Of a stretch of 64,000 bases of DNA, positions 50,803 to 60,104 are shown one piece after another (the stretch's first letter is position 1; the number at the start of each line of letters is the position of its first letter). The DNA lies in the NCBI GenBank assembly GCA_963676385.2, contig CAXXMM010000014.1:310001-374000 (forward strand), in the 5' to 3' direction. The notes under the pieces are model-generated. The model ran no database searches and was not told where the DNA came from. It worked only from the letters and a program-made list of their open reading frames with translations. The position numbers were made by a program, and so were the translations under genes. The DNA is from UBA1422 sp963676385 (GTDB lineage Bacteria; Bacillota; Clostridia; Peptostreptococcales; Anaerovoracaceae).

Positions 50803-52855
50803 CATTACAACAATCAAAGGGATTGGACCCAAAAAATCTGAGAGGCTTGGGAAATTTGGAATTTCAACGGCGGCGGATTTATTGACGCATTTTCCAAGAG
50901 GATACCAAGACAGAAGAGCAGTGACACCACTATCAAAACTAGTCAACGGGATACCTGCTTTGACTTACGGCAAAGTAGCAATGGTGGTCAAAGAGTTTAG
51001 CCGATATAAAAAAAAGCAAATATTGAGAATCCTTGTGGAGGACAGCTTGCCCCATGGAGAAATAATCACCATAGAAGTTGTCTTTTTTCATGCAAATTTT
51101 TTGGAAGGCCAATTCCAAAAAGACAAGAATTATTACTTTTATGGAACGCCTAAGGTCGAATGGGGAAAGCGTCAAATGATTTTCCCTGAATTTTATGGGG
51201 AAACATCCGGAGAATCAGGGGGAGGCCTGCGGGGAATTATTCCGCTGTATCCGCTGACTTACGGATTATCCCAAGTTGAAGTGCGAAAATGGATTCGCAC
51301 GACACTGGATGCTGTTGAAGAGATCCCAGAATACCTTCCTCAGTGGATTTTGGAGGAGAATAGAATGTGCAACTTAGGCTTTGCATTAAATAATATTCAC
51401 TTTCCCACTAGTAAGGAGGATTTGGGTGCTGCCAAATATCGACTCATTTTTGACGAATTATATTTGATGGAATTAGGGTTGATGATTTTATCCCATAAGA
51501 ACAAAGCAACACAATCGGGTCAGATTTTGGTTGGAGATGATTCAAAGCTACTGGCAAATTTCCCCTTTACATTAACAAATGCGCAGAAACGGGTTCAAAG
51601 AGAAATCAATTTTGACATTGGCTCCGGAAAACGGATGAATCGACTTATTCAAGGGGATGTAGGTTCCGGTAAGACGATCCTGGCAGCAATGACCCTCTAT
51701 AAGGCGGCTGTTTGCGGTTACCAAGGAGTTTTGATGGCTCCCACAGAACTACTTGCCTCTCAACATCAAAAGTCCTTATGCAGCCTATTTGAGGGGTTGA
51801 CCACGAAGGAAGGATTGCCCATTACTGTTGGCTTGTTAACAGGAGGGATGAAGGCATCATCCAAGAAAGAATTACTGTTTGAATTGAAAACAGGCCGGGT
51901 TCAGATTGTGGTGGGAACGCATGCTTTGCTGGAACCTGATGTACAGTTTCATCGACTGGGATTGGTTGTTACTGATGAACAACATCGATTTGGTGTTGAA
52001 CAGCGAATGATTTTAAATGAAAAGGGCAATTTGCCTCATATTTTGGTCATGACAGCAACACCTATTCCACGGACGCTGGCAGTTGTTTTGTATGGAGATA
52101 TGGATATCTCAGTGTTAGATGAAAAGCCGGCAAATCGAAAAGAAATTATAACGAAAGTGGCCGATACAACAAAACGAAAAGAAGTATATCAATTTGTTGC
52201 TCAGGAGTTGGAAAAAGGGAAACAAGTATTTGTAGTAACACCCCTTATTGAAGAATCTGATTCATTGGACGTGAAATCCGCAGAAGAAGTGTATGATCAG
52301 TTAAAAAAGGAATATAGCAATTATCATATTGGATGCTTGCATGGAGATATGCCAAAAGCTAAAAAAAATGAAATCATGAAGGACTTTGCAGCGGGGAAAA
52401 TTCATCTTCTTGTATCCACCGTTGTAATCGAGGTAGGAATAGACATTCCCAATGCTTCTGTTATGGTAGTCGAAAATGCAGAAAGATTTGGACTTGCCCA
52501 GCTTCATCAGCTGAGAGGTCGCGTTGGTCGTGGCATAGACCAGTCGTATTGTATTCTAATATCAGGAGGAAAAAGCACCTATGCAAAAGAACGAGCCGAA
52601 ATTATGGCATCATCCAACGATGGCTTCTTGATTGCCGAAAAAGATCTTCAATTGCGTGGACCCGGGGAGTTTTTTGGTACCAGACAACATGGCTTGCCAA
52701 CCCTTCAACTGGCTGATTTAACCAGACATATCAAAGTGTTGGAAGTGGCAAAACAAATGGCAGCACAAACCCTTTCTCAAGACTGGGAACTATCCAATGC
52801 TCCTGAATTAAGAAGAAAGGCCAATGTGTTATTTGAAAGAGGGATTAATTTATGA
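50786..52855 (+). CDS. recG: ATP-dependent DNA helicase RecG
   Basis: 689 residues from ATG 50786, 7 bases after AGGA; a TTG 18 bases upstream is less likely. An N-terminal wedge domain with the KGIGPKKSERLGKFGI hairpin binds branched DNA; the helicase part has Walker A GDVGSGKT, DEQH in VVTDEQHRFG, TATPIPRT and RGRVGRG. It remodels stalled forks. Overlaps yloU by 17 bases and rsmD by 4. Confidence 0.96.
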   Translation: MDLRDSITTIKGIGPKKSERLGKFGISTAADLLTHFPRGYQDRRAVTPLSKLVNGIPALTYGKVAMVVKEFSRYKKKQILRILVEDSLPHGEIITIEVVFFHANFLEGQFQKDKNYYFYGTPKVEWGKRQMIFPEFYGETSGESGGGLRGIIPLYPLTYGLSQVEVRKWIRTTLDAVEEIPEYLPQWILEENRMCNLGFALNNIHFPTSKEDLGAAKYRLIFDELYLMELGLMILSHKNKATQSGQILVGDDSKLLANFPFTLTNAQKRVQREINFDIGSGKRMNRLIQGDVGSGKTILAAMTLYKAAVCGYQGVLMAPTELLASQHQKSLCSLFEGLTTKEGLPITVGLLTGGMKASSKKELLFELKTGRVQIVVGTHALLEPDVQFHRLGLVVTDEQHRFGVEQRMILNEKGNLPHILVMTATPIPRTLAVVLYGDMDISVLDEKPANRKEIITKVADTTKRKEVYQFVAQELEKGKQVFVVTPLIEESDSLDVKSAEEVYDQLKKEYSNYHIGCLHGDMPKAKKNEIMKDFAAGKIHLLVSTVVIEVGIDIPNASVMVVENAERFGLAQLHQLRGRVGRGIDQSYCILISGGKSTYAKERAEIMASSNDGFLIAEKDLQLRGPGEFFGTRQHGLPTLQLADLTRHIKVLEVAKQMAAQTLSQDWELSNAPELRRKANVLFERGINL

Positions 52856-53391
52856 GAATCATTGCAGGCAGTTATAAAGGCAGAAAACTCTTGGCGCCTT
52901 CAGATCAATCGGTTCGCCCTACGCCTGACCGAGTAAAGGAGGCGTTATTTAGCATGCTGGTTGATGATGTTGTCGACGGGATTGTGTTGGATCTCTTTTC
53001 AGGAAGTGGCAATTTGGGGCTGGAAGCTTTAAGCAGAGGGGCCGGGAGATGTTATTTTTGTGATAATTCTAGGGACAGTATAAGTTTGATAAAACAGAAC
53101 ATTGCACACTGTAAGGCGGAATCATTGGCAAATGTCATCTTAGGGGATTACCAAACAGTGCTATACAAAATATGTGAAAAACTGGATGTGGTTTTAATTG
53201 ACCCACCTTATAGGGATAATTTATGGGAAAATGCGGTATCCATTATTCACGAAAATGACTTGATGAATCATGGTGGAATCATTGTGTTAGAACATCCTAG
53301 GTCAGTATCGTTTCCAGAGGAAATGTACGGTTTTCGAAAAACAAAGGAACGTAGATATGGTACTGTTGTATTGTCTATATACATGTGTTAG
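52852..53391 (+). CDS. rsmD: 16S rRNA (guanine966-N2)-methyltransferase RsmD
   Basis: 179 residues: MRIIAGSYKGRKL, RPTPDRVKEALF, LDLFSGSGNLGLEALSRGA (SAM site) and VLIDPPYR (catalytic NPPY-like). Methylates G966 of 16S rRNA. Starts in an ATGA overlap with recG, and is followed by coaD in the conserved order. Confidence 0.95.
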   Translation: MRIIAGSYKGRKLLAPSDQSVRPTPDRVKEALFSMLVDDVVDGIVLDLFSGSGNLGLEALSRGAGRCYFCDNSRDSISLIKQNIAHCKAESLANVILGDYQTVLYKICEKLDVVLIDPPYRDNLWENAVSIIHENDLMNHGGIIVLEHPRSVSFPEEMYGFRKTKERRYGTVVLSIYMC

Positions 53392-53412
53392 AATTATTTT
53401 TGGAGGACAATT

Positions 53413-53895
53413 ATGAAAAAAGCATTATACGCAGGATCCTTCGATCCCTTGACTTGTGGACACTACGATTTGATTGTTAGAAGTGCGAAACTTTATGACC
53501 AGTTGGTGGTGGGTGTAATCAATAATCCATCGAAGCAACCTTTGTTTTTGGCGGAAGAACGGATGGCCATGATTTCTCAATGCGTAAAGGGACTACCCAA
53601 TGTTCAAGTAGGTTCGTTTACGGGGTTACTGGCTGAATACGTAAACCAAAACAACTTTGATGTCGTGATTCGAGGACTCCGCGGAAATACGGATTTTGAT
53701 TACGAAATACAAATGGCACAGATGAATGCAAGACTGTATGAAGGGCGAGTTGAAACAATATTTCTTATGACAGACCCACGATTTTCATTTATCAATTCAA
53801 GCATGGCCAAGGAAGTGTTTTCTCTTGGGGGTAGCATAGCAGGTTTGGTTCCAGAGCCTGTTCTTGAGGCCATGAACAGCAAGTATGACAAATAA
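53413..53895 (+). CDS. coaD: Phosphopantetheine adenylyltransferase CoaD
   Basis: 160 residues: AGSFDPLTCGHYDLI with the TxGH nucleotidyltransferase motif, VIRGLRGNTDFDYE, and FINSSMAKEV (ISSS-like). Penultimate step of coenzyme A synthesis. GGAGG precedes the ATG. Confidence 0.96.
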   Translation: MKKALYAGSFDPLTCGHYDLIVRSAKLYDQLVVGVINNPSKQPLFLAEERMAMISQCVKGLPNVQVGSFTGLLAEYVNQNNFDVVIRGLRGNTDFDYEIQMAQMNARLYEGRVETIFLMTDPRFSFINSSMAKEVFSLGGSIAGLVPEPVLEAMNSKYDK

Positions 53896-53915
53896 TGGCA
53901 TCCGGGAGGTATGAA

Positions 53916-54494
53916 ATGAAAGTATTAGAGTTATTAGATGAAATTGAAGAAATAATTGATACTGCATCTGGGTTCCCTTTAACGGGAAAAATAATGGTTG
54001 ACGCCAGCGAACTCTTGGAATTAACAAAAGAAATTCGGACTGAATTACCTGACGAAATCCATCAAGCACAGTGGATAAAAAACGAAAGGGAACGTATCCT
54101 TGGGGATGCCAAAGTTGAATACGAAACGGTCATGACTGATGCAAAAAAGCAAGCAGACTATTTGGTGGAAAATCATGAAATTACTGTTCGTGCAAAAAAA
54201 CGAGCGGAGGATTTGCTTGCTGTGACAGAGACCAATGTTAAGAAACTTAAAATGAGCACCTATGATTATATTGACAATATCTTGTTCAATTTCCAAGAGA
54301 AAATGGATGAGATGAACGTCATCTATTTTACCGAGATGTTCAATAACCTTGAACGGACTTTTGCCGGTATTCATGAGACGTTGGCCAATAATCGTGATGA
54401 GATTAAAGATATGGCATATCGGACTCAAATGGAAAGCGATGGAACAGTAAACAAAAGTCAGGATGCTTCTGGTTACTACGACCAAGAAGAATAG
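53916..54494 (+). CDS. Coiled-coil protein linked to coaD, unknown function
   Basis: 192 residues from ATG 53916, 6 bases after GGGAGG; an earlier ATG at 53895 overlaps the coaD stop and is less likely. Almost all charged helix (residues about 40-170 predicted coiled coil by heptad pattern), with a short N-terminal MKVLELLDEIEEIID region. Clostridia often have such a gene after coaD, sometimes called ATPase or H+-ATPase subunit H-like without proof. No catalytic motif. Perhaps a scaffold in cell envelope or division. Confidence 0.72.
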   Translation: MKVLELLDEIEEIIDTASGFPLTGKIMVDASELLELTKEIRTELPDEIHQAQWIKNERERILGDAKVEYETVMTDAKKQADYLVENHEITVRAKKRAEDLLAVTETNVKKLKMSTYDYIDNILFNFQEKMDEMNVIYFTEMFNNLERTFAGIHETLANNRDEIKDMAYRTQMESDGTVNKSQDASGYYDQEE

Positions 54495-54511
54495 GGAGGG
54501 GATGATCCGCA

Positions 54512-55633
54512 TTGAATATTGCAGGTATTGTTGCTGAATACAATCCTATGCACAGCGGGCACTTATACCATCTGCAGCGCACACGCGAAATATGTGAGCC
54601 TGATTTTGTTGTTGCTGTAATGAGTGGAAGTTTTACACAGAGAGGAGAACCTGCCATTTATGACAAATGGCTAAGAGCAGCAGCAGCGGTGAACAACGGG
54701 GTAGATTTGGTTTTGGAGTTGCCCTTTGCCTATGCTTGCAACAGCGCAGAATACTTTGGAATGGGATCTGTTGGGATATTAGATGGGTTGGGATGTGTTA
54801 CGCATCTAAGTTTTGGCAGTGAATCAGGAGAGACCCAGTCCCTTATAGGCGTTGCGGAATTTTTGGCAAAAGAGCCTCAGGAATATAAAGAGGTTTTGAA
54901 ACAAAATTTGGATAAAGGCTTATCGTTTCCCAAAGCAAGGGAAATTGCCGTTTCGGAGATTCATGGATCTACCCAGATACTAAAAGAGCCAAACAATATT
55001 TTAGGTATTGAATACCTTAAAGCTATCATTCGACATAACAGCAAAATGCAGCCTATTGCTATAAAACGCAAAGGGGAAGGTCATCATGAAAGTGCCTCCA
55101 AAATAAGAGAATCCATCATATGGGATGAAAGCAAATATTTTGATATGGTTCGCCAGGCTTTTCTCAAAAATAAAGTTGGCGGATTAAATGAAATTTTTGG
55201 CGCGGCCGAAGGCATTGAGAATAAAATAATTAAAAATATTCGAGGTGCCAAGGATTTGGATGACTTAATCAATAAAGTAAAATCTAAAAGATATACTTGG
55301 ACCGGAATAAATCGTTTGATTGCACAATCTTTGGTTGGCTTTACTGCTGAGGAATTTCAACAAATTAACGGAACTCGCTATGGGAGAATTCTTGCGTTTA
55401 ACGAGAATGGGGCGAAGTTATTACGCAAAATAAAAAAACAAGAATTGGCATCTATGCCAATTATTACCAATGTTAATAGAGATTTAGGTGAGAATCCCGG
55501 GGTTGATGAGGCTGTTCGCTTGTCCCTAGCCAAAGATATCCTTGCTTCAGATTTGTACAACTTGGCATTTAGCAAAGATTTATACGAAAACAGCGATTAC
55601 GTGATGAAACCGGTATACATTCATCAGCCGTAA
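54512..55633 (+). CDS. tmcAL: tRNA(Met) cytidine acetate ligase TmcAL
   Basis: 373 residues. The TTG at 54512 gives MNIAGIVAEYNPMHSGH, the normal start of the family (nucleotidyltransferase HxGH motif), with GGAGG 12 bases upstream. Later SGSFTQRGEPAIYDKW is characteristic. It activates acetate with ATP and makes N4-acetylcytidine at the wobble base of elongator tRNA-Met. Formerly YlbM/DUF795. Followed by ackA, which handles acetate. Confidence 0.9.
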   Translation: MNIAGIVAEYNPMHSGHLYHLQRTREICEPDFVVAVMSGSFTQRGEPAIYDKWLRAAAAVNNGVDLVLELPFAYACNSAEYFGMGSVGILDGLGCVTHLSFGSESGETQSLIGVAEFLAKEPQEYKEVLKQNLDKGLSFPKAREIAVSEIHGSTQILKEPNNILGIEYLKAIIRHNSKMQPIAIKRKGEGHHESASKIRESIIWDESKYFDMVRQAFLKNKVGGLNEIFGAAEGIENKIIKNIRGAKDLDDLINKVKSKRYTWTGINRLIAQSLVGFTAEEFQQINGTRYGRILAFNENGAKLLRKIKKQELASMPIITNVNRDLGENPGVDEAVRLSLAKDILASDLYNLAFSKDLYENSDYVMKPVYIHQP

Positions 55634-55706
55634 ATATTCTATCGTCGACATAACCCTTGTGACATTGTCTGAGGGTCAAAGTATCAAAATACATGGAGGA
55701 AGAAAC

Positions 55707-56914
55707 ATGAAAGTATTAGTAGTCAACTGTGGAAGTTCATCCCTGAAATATCAGGTGTTGAATATGACCGGAGAAGTACTGATGGCCAAAGGTCTGATTG
55801 AAAGAATCGGAATGAAGGGATCGGTAATCAAGCACGAAAAAGAAGGATGCGATAAAGTTGTAAAAGAAGTTCCCATGAATGACCATAAAGAGGCCATTAA
55901 GCAAATGTTAGAAATGATTTTGGATCCTGAAGTGGGCGTTTTGAAAAATATGGCAGAGTTAGGGGCGGTCGGCCATCGCGTGGTTCATGCCGGTGAAAAA
56001 TACGCCAGTTCTGTAATTATTAATGAAGATGTGATAAAGGCCTTGGAAGAATGTGTAGCCATGGCACCATTGCATAATCCACCCAACTTAATGGGCATTG
56101 CTGCTTGCAGAGAACTGATGCCAAAGACACCTATGGTGGGCGTGTTTGACACTGCGTTTCATCAGACCATGCCCCCGGAATCCTATATTTATGCAATTCC
56201 ATACGAATATTACGAGAAGTATGGAATTCGAAAATATGGATTTCATGGAACCAGTCACCAATATGTAGCACAACGTGCGGCGGAAATTTTGGGGAAAAAC
56301 ATTAAAGATATGAAAATTATCACTTGTCACCTGGGTAATGGCGCTTCTGTTTGTGCCATCAAACACGGAAAGTGTATTGATACCTCCATGGGTTACACTC
56401 CTCTTGAAGGGCTGGCAATGGGGACTCGTTCAGGAGACCTTGATCCAGCAATTGTTGGTGTGATTGGCGAAAAAGTGGGATTGTCATTTTCCGGTGTGAA
56501 CGAGGTACTAAACAAGAAGTCTGGCGTTTTGGGGATTTCAGGCGTTTCGGCAGACTTTAGAGACATTGAAGATGCTGCCGCTGATGGCAATGAAAGAGCG
56601 CAGCTTGCCCTAAAGGTTTTTGCTCATAAAGTTCGACATTACATTGGTGCGTATATTGCGGAAATGAATGGAGTAGATGCGGTGGTATTTACTGCCGGCA
56701 TTGGAGAAAACGGTATTGAAATGCGGGATGTCATTTGTAATGACCTTGGGAACTTGGGAATACACATGGATCTCATAAAAAACAAAGTACGAGGGAAAGA
56801 AACCATTATTTCTAAAGATGATTCCCGGTTAAAGTGTTATTGGTGCCAACCAATGAGGAATTGATGATTGCCAGAGATACACTAAAAATCGTAAAAGAAA
56901 GCTTGAAGCAGTGA
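55707..56914 (+). pseudogene. ackA: Acetate kinase, frameshifted near the C-terminus
   Basis: ATG 55707 after TGGAGGA gives MKVLVVNCGSSSLKYQ. The enzyme interconverts acetyl phosphate + ADP and acetate + ATP. Catalytic regions are intact: FDTAFHQTMP, GFHGTSHQYV, CHLGNGASVCAI and GTRSGDLDPAI. The frame breaks at about 56834, where TTAAAGTG should probably read TTAAAGGTG; the shifted frame goes on as VLLVPTNEELMIARDT to the TGA at 56912-56914. Without that repair the last ~26 residues are replaced by ten unrelated ones. No slippery heptamer is in phase, so programmed shifting is unlikely; a sequence error is likely. Confidence 0.9.
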
Positions 56915-56940
56915 AATACCTAGTATTCCGCAAAAATATG

Positions 56941-56970
56941 TTGACAACCAATGGCACAAAAGTATATAAT
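56941..56970 (+). promoter_or_regulatory. rpmF promoter
   Basis: TTGACA (56941-56946), 18-base spacer, TATAAT (56965-56970), about 55 bases before the rpmF ATG. Confidence 0.8.
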
Positions 56971-57025
56971 TCTGCTGTTGCGAATCAATAGATGATTCAT
57001 TTTGTACGCAAAGGAGGTGTAGATA

Positions 57026-57199
57026 ATGGCAGTACCAAAGAGGAAAACATCAAAGGCAAAAAGAAACTCAAGAGAAGCAGCAAATATGAAGATGCAAGCA
57101 CCGGGGCTATCAATTTGTCCTCAGTGTCATGAAGCTAAACTTCCCCATAGAGTTTGTCCAAATTGCAATTACTACGATGGTAAGGAAGTTGTTTCCTAA
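57026..57199 (+). CDS. rpmF: 50S ribosomal protein L32
   Basis: 57 residues: MAVPKRKTSKAKRNSREA start, then CPQC and CPNC pairs of the zinc-binding L32 form. AAAGGAGG precedes the ATG. The DUF177 (YceD) gene that often precedes rpmF is absent; rpmF has its own promoter. Confidence 0.96.
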   Translation: MAVPKRKTSKAKRNSREAANMKMQAPGLSICPQCHEAKLPHRVCPNCNYYDGKEVVS

Positions 57200-57239
57200 A
57201 CCGTATTAAACGAAAAAATAGACGTTTCGAAATCTATTT

Positions 57240-57269
57240 CCGGCAGATAAACCAATTTGCCGGTTTTTT
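57240..57269 (+). terminator. Terminator after rpmF
   Basis: A 6-bp GC-rich stem (57240-57245 with 57258-57263) and six Ts. Confidence 0.75.
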
Positions 57270-57270
57270 A

Positions 57271-57299
57271 TTGACAAGAAATGTAAATAAATGTAAAAT
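57271..57299 (+). promoter_or_regulatory. Promoter of the TadZ-like gene
   Basis: TTGACA (57271-57276), 17 bases and TAAAAT (57294-57299), right after the rpmF terminator and about 37 bases before the ATG. Confidence 0.65.
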
Positions 57300-57335
57300 A
57301 TCATTTAATTTGGAAGTTATAATCGGGAGGGTACT

Positions 57336-58424
57336 ATGGATACAATTACAATACATATTATTATGAAAGATTTTGAATATGGAAGAGCAATGGCCAGGGG
57401 ACTGCAAGAACAAAGCAGATACTTTTCGGTAATACAGGAGGAAATTAATAATTTCAATATTTCCCAGGTAAATGAAGGGTCCTTGGTAGTAACTGATGAT
57501 GATAAGATGGTGCAATTCGTTGAAATCAGAAGCGTTATCTTAACAGAAAAGCAATCAGAGGCCATAATATGTGAAGAATCAAAGACATTTAGAATTTACA
57601 AATATCAGCGGGCCAGTAATATCGCAAGGTTGTTACGTTTAGCATATAGAATTTATTCCGGCAGAGAAGTGGTATCACAAGAAACGGAAGATATAACCTT
57701 AATCAGTATATTTGCGGTAGAAGGCGGGGTAGGATGCACTTCAATCGCATTAGGTGTCTGCCAAGAGCTTCACAGATTTCACGGCAAAAAAGTTCTATAT
57801 ATTTCTTTAGAGGAATTTGTTTCCGCAGGAGAATATTTTTTAACTTCCGCAGATAATTTGGGAATTAAACATTATCTGTACTTACTTCTGCATAAGTCAA
57901 ATGAAGTATGCATCACACCGGAAGGTTATATGACAAGGGATGAATATGGTGTAAGTTCTTTTTATTACCCATTGGGAAGAAATCCCTTGAGGCAATTAAA
58001 GGAGACTGAATATGTTCAATTTATAAATCACATTGTCAAAAACAGTGATTTCACTCATATTGTTGTAGATTGTGGCAATGGAATGGATCAGGTAATACAA
58101 ACAGACCTTTCAATTTCTAATGCCTGTGGGCTTGTTTGCCGCAAATCCACAAATGAGTATCGCAAAGATGGGTATTTTCTAGTCAATCAAAATGAAATGG
58201 GGAAAATAACATTTGAGGAGCCTGTGGTTATTCAAAATTTTTATGAAGACAGTGAGACAGAAGAATTTGAAGCAACAGCCAATGAAAATGAAGGAAATTG
58301 TTTCGTTTGTAAGGATTATTCCAGTTTTGAAACACAAAATGAGAAAACTAATATATTGTTAGATCGAAATTTTGGGGAGGGGATTCGAGAAGTAACCAAC
58401 AGATTGATTGGCAACAAATCTTAA
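57336..58424 (+). CDS. TadZ/CpaE-like ParA-family protein
   Basis: 362 residues after GGGAGGG. An N-terminal receiver-like region (about 1-110) and then a MinD/ParA-like fold: FAVEGGVGCTSIALGV replaces the deviant Walker A KGGxGKT, with the signature Lys changed to Glu and the catalytic Lys to Cys; HIVVDCGNGMD is the Walker B region. TadZ proteins often have such atypical sites; they place Tad pilus machinery at a pole. tadA and tadB lie 4 kb downstream, which supports the assignment. Confidence is moderate because the homology is remote. Confidence 0.68.
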   Translation: MDTITIHIIMKDFEYGRAMARGLQEQSRYFSVIQEEINNFNISQVNEGSLVVTDDDKMVQFVEIRSVILTEKQSEAIICEESKTFRIYKYQRASNIARLLRLAYRIYSGREVVSQETEDITLISIFAVEGGVGCTSIALGVCQELHRFHGKKVLYISLEEFVSAGEYFLTSADNLGIKHYLYLLLHKSNEVCITPEGYMTRDEYGVSSFYYPLGRNPLRQLKETEYVQFINHIVKNSDFTHIVVDCGNGMDQVIQTDLSISNACGLVCRKSTNEYRKDGYFLVNQNEMGKITFEEPVVIQNFYEDSETEEFEATANENEGNCFVCKDYSSFETQNEKTNILLDRNFGEGIREVTNRLIGNKS

Positions 58425-58480
58425 GAATTTGTCCATAAAATAAAAGGATTGTGTTATAATTTAATAAAGAGGAAAATCAT

Positions 58481-59167
58481 ATGCGCAAAATACTAATTAT
58501 TGAAGATGAGCCAAATATCAGAGAATTAGTTTCCTACAACTTAAAAGCTGGCGGTTTTTTGCCGTTGGAAGCGGAGGATGGCAATTTGGGCATGGAAATG
58601 ATTTCCGTTCATAAACCAGACTTGATTTTGTTGGATATTATGTTGCCCGGCAAAGACGGCTATGAAATATGCAAAGAATTAAGGGCAATGGGAGACAAAA
58701 CGCCAATCATAATGATGACTGCAAAAACAGATGAAGTTGACAAAGTGTTGGGATTAGAATTTGGGGCAGATGATTATATTACAAAACCTTTTGGCGTAAG
58801 AGAGCTTATGGCTCGAATTAAGGCCGTCTTGCGGCGAATTGAGGGAAGTCCCGGCGATGAATTGGCAGGCGAGAAGTTGTCTGTTGCGGAAATCAATATT
58901 GATTTGGGACGCCACGAAGTCACAGTTGAAAATCATAAAATTGAGTTAACAATGAAGGAGTTTGAATTATTAACGTTTCTTGCTCGAAATAGAGGTCGAG
59001 CATTTAGCCGAGACGAGTTATTAGATAAAGTTTGGGGAATCAATTATTTGGGCGAAAGCCGAACTGTAGACGTTCATATTAGACATTTGCGAAAAAAATT
59101 ATCTCTTCATGATGATGAAGACAAATACATTGAGACGATTCGAGGGAAAGGATATAAGATGAAGTGA
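58481..59167 (+). CDS. OmpR/PhoB-family response regulator
   Basis: 228 residues. Receiver domain: acidic pocket IIEDEPN, phosphoacceptor D52 in LILLDIMLPGKDGYE, then TAKTDEVDKVLG. C-terminal winged helix: LTMKEFELLTFLARN and RTVDVHIRHLRKKL. AAGAGGA precedes the ATG. It overlaps the kinase gene by 4 bases (GTGA), so the two act as a pair. Confidence 0.95.
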   Translation: MRKILIIEDEPNIRELVSYNLKAGGFLPLEAEDGNLGMEMISVHKPDLILLDIMLPGKDGYEICKELRAMGDKTPIIMMTAKTDEVDKVLGLEFGADDYITKPFGVRELMARIKAVLRRIEGSPGDELAGEKLSVAEINIDLGRHEVTVENHKIELTMKEFELLTFLARNRGRAFSRDELLDKVWGINYLGESRTVDVHIRHLRKKLSLHDDEDKYIETIRGKGYKMK

Positions 59168-60039
59168 AGAAAGCTTGTGTAACTGCTGTTTTGCTTATTA
59201 CGTCATTGAATGTAATTTCGGTGCTCCTTTTCGACAATCTGATTGTCATGACCTTAGCGTGTTGTCTTATCACAAGTGGAGGGGTGGCAATTCTTTATTT
59301 TTATCTGATGAAATCCATTTTATCTATTGAAAAACAACTACATATCATGGAAGAGGAAAACCTTCGCGTTGAAAGCATTCGAAGAAATTTTGTTGCTAAT
59401 GTAACCCATGAACTCAACACACCTTTAACGTCAATTTCTGGGTTTATAGAGACCTTGCAGGCAGGTGCCGCGGAAGATCCAGAAACCCGTAGGAAGTTTT
59501 TGGATATTATTGCCATTGAAACTGCGCGGCTACAACGTTTGATTGAGGATTTATTGGTATTATCCGAGATAGAAAATAAAAAAGAATCTACGATGGAAAC
59601 CATTAATATTCAGTATTCAATTGAAAAAACAGTTGAACTGGTGTTTCCCATTGCCGAGAAAAGGGGAATCAAAATTCTGATTGATGTTGACCCGAAGTTG
59701 TCTATTGAAGGTAATGAGGATCGTTTTATTCAGATGATGATGAACCTAATTGAAAATGCAGTAAAATATTCCAACGAAAATGGCCGGGTTTGGATTGACG
59801 GACATGAGTCTGAAGGACACATCATAATTAGTGTAAAAGATGAAGGGATTGGAATAGATAGACAGCATCAGGATCGTTTGTTTGAACGATTTTATCGTGT
59901 GGATAAATCAAGATCAAGAAAGGTAGGAGGTACTGGCTTGGGGCTTTCCATTGTTAAACATATTGCCGCACTCTTTGAGGCAGAGTTGAAATTGGAGAGT
60001 GAGCCGGGAAAAGGTTCAACATTCCGTCTCGTATTTTAA
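59164..60039 (+). CDS. Sensor histidine kinase, short PhoR-like
   Basis: 291 residues from a GTG start. Two membrane spans (about 5-22 and 27-49) with almost no extracellular part. Then H82 in VTHELNTPLTSISG, N box NLIENAVKYS, DEGIGID, FERFYRVDKSRSR and GGTGLGLSIVKHI. Lacking a HAMP, PAS or outer sensor domain, it probably senses within the membrane or via a partner. Works with the response regulator just upstream. Confidence 0.93.
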   Translation: MKKACVTAVLLITSLNVISVLLFDNLIVMTLACCLITSGGVAILYFYLMKSILSIEKQLHIMEEENLRVESIRRNFVANVTHELNTPLTSISGFIETLQAGAAEDPETRRKFLDIIAIETARLQRLIEDLLVLSEIENKKESTMETINIQYSIEKTVELVFPIAEKRGIKILIDVDPKLSIEGNEDRFIQMMMNLIENAVKYSNENGRVWIDGHESEGHIIISVKDEGIGIDRQHQDRLFERFYRVDKSRSRKVGGTGLGLSIVKHIAALFEAELKLESEPGKGSTFRLVF

Positions 60040-60104
60040 TTCCCCCCATAAGATTCAGTTTGACTGGAGGCATTTAGTTAAACGTATGCGTAGGAGGATT
60101 GTAA

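Noticed and set aside
56826..56840. Programmed -1 frameshift in ackA
   Set aside because: No slippery heptamer is in phase at the break, and acetate kinase is not known to use recoding.
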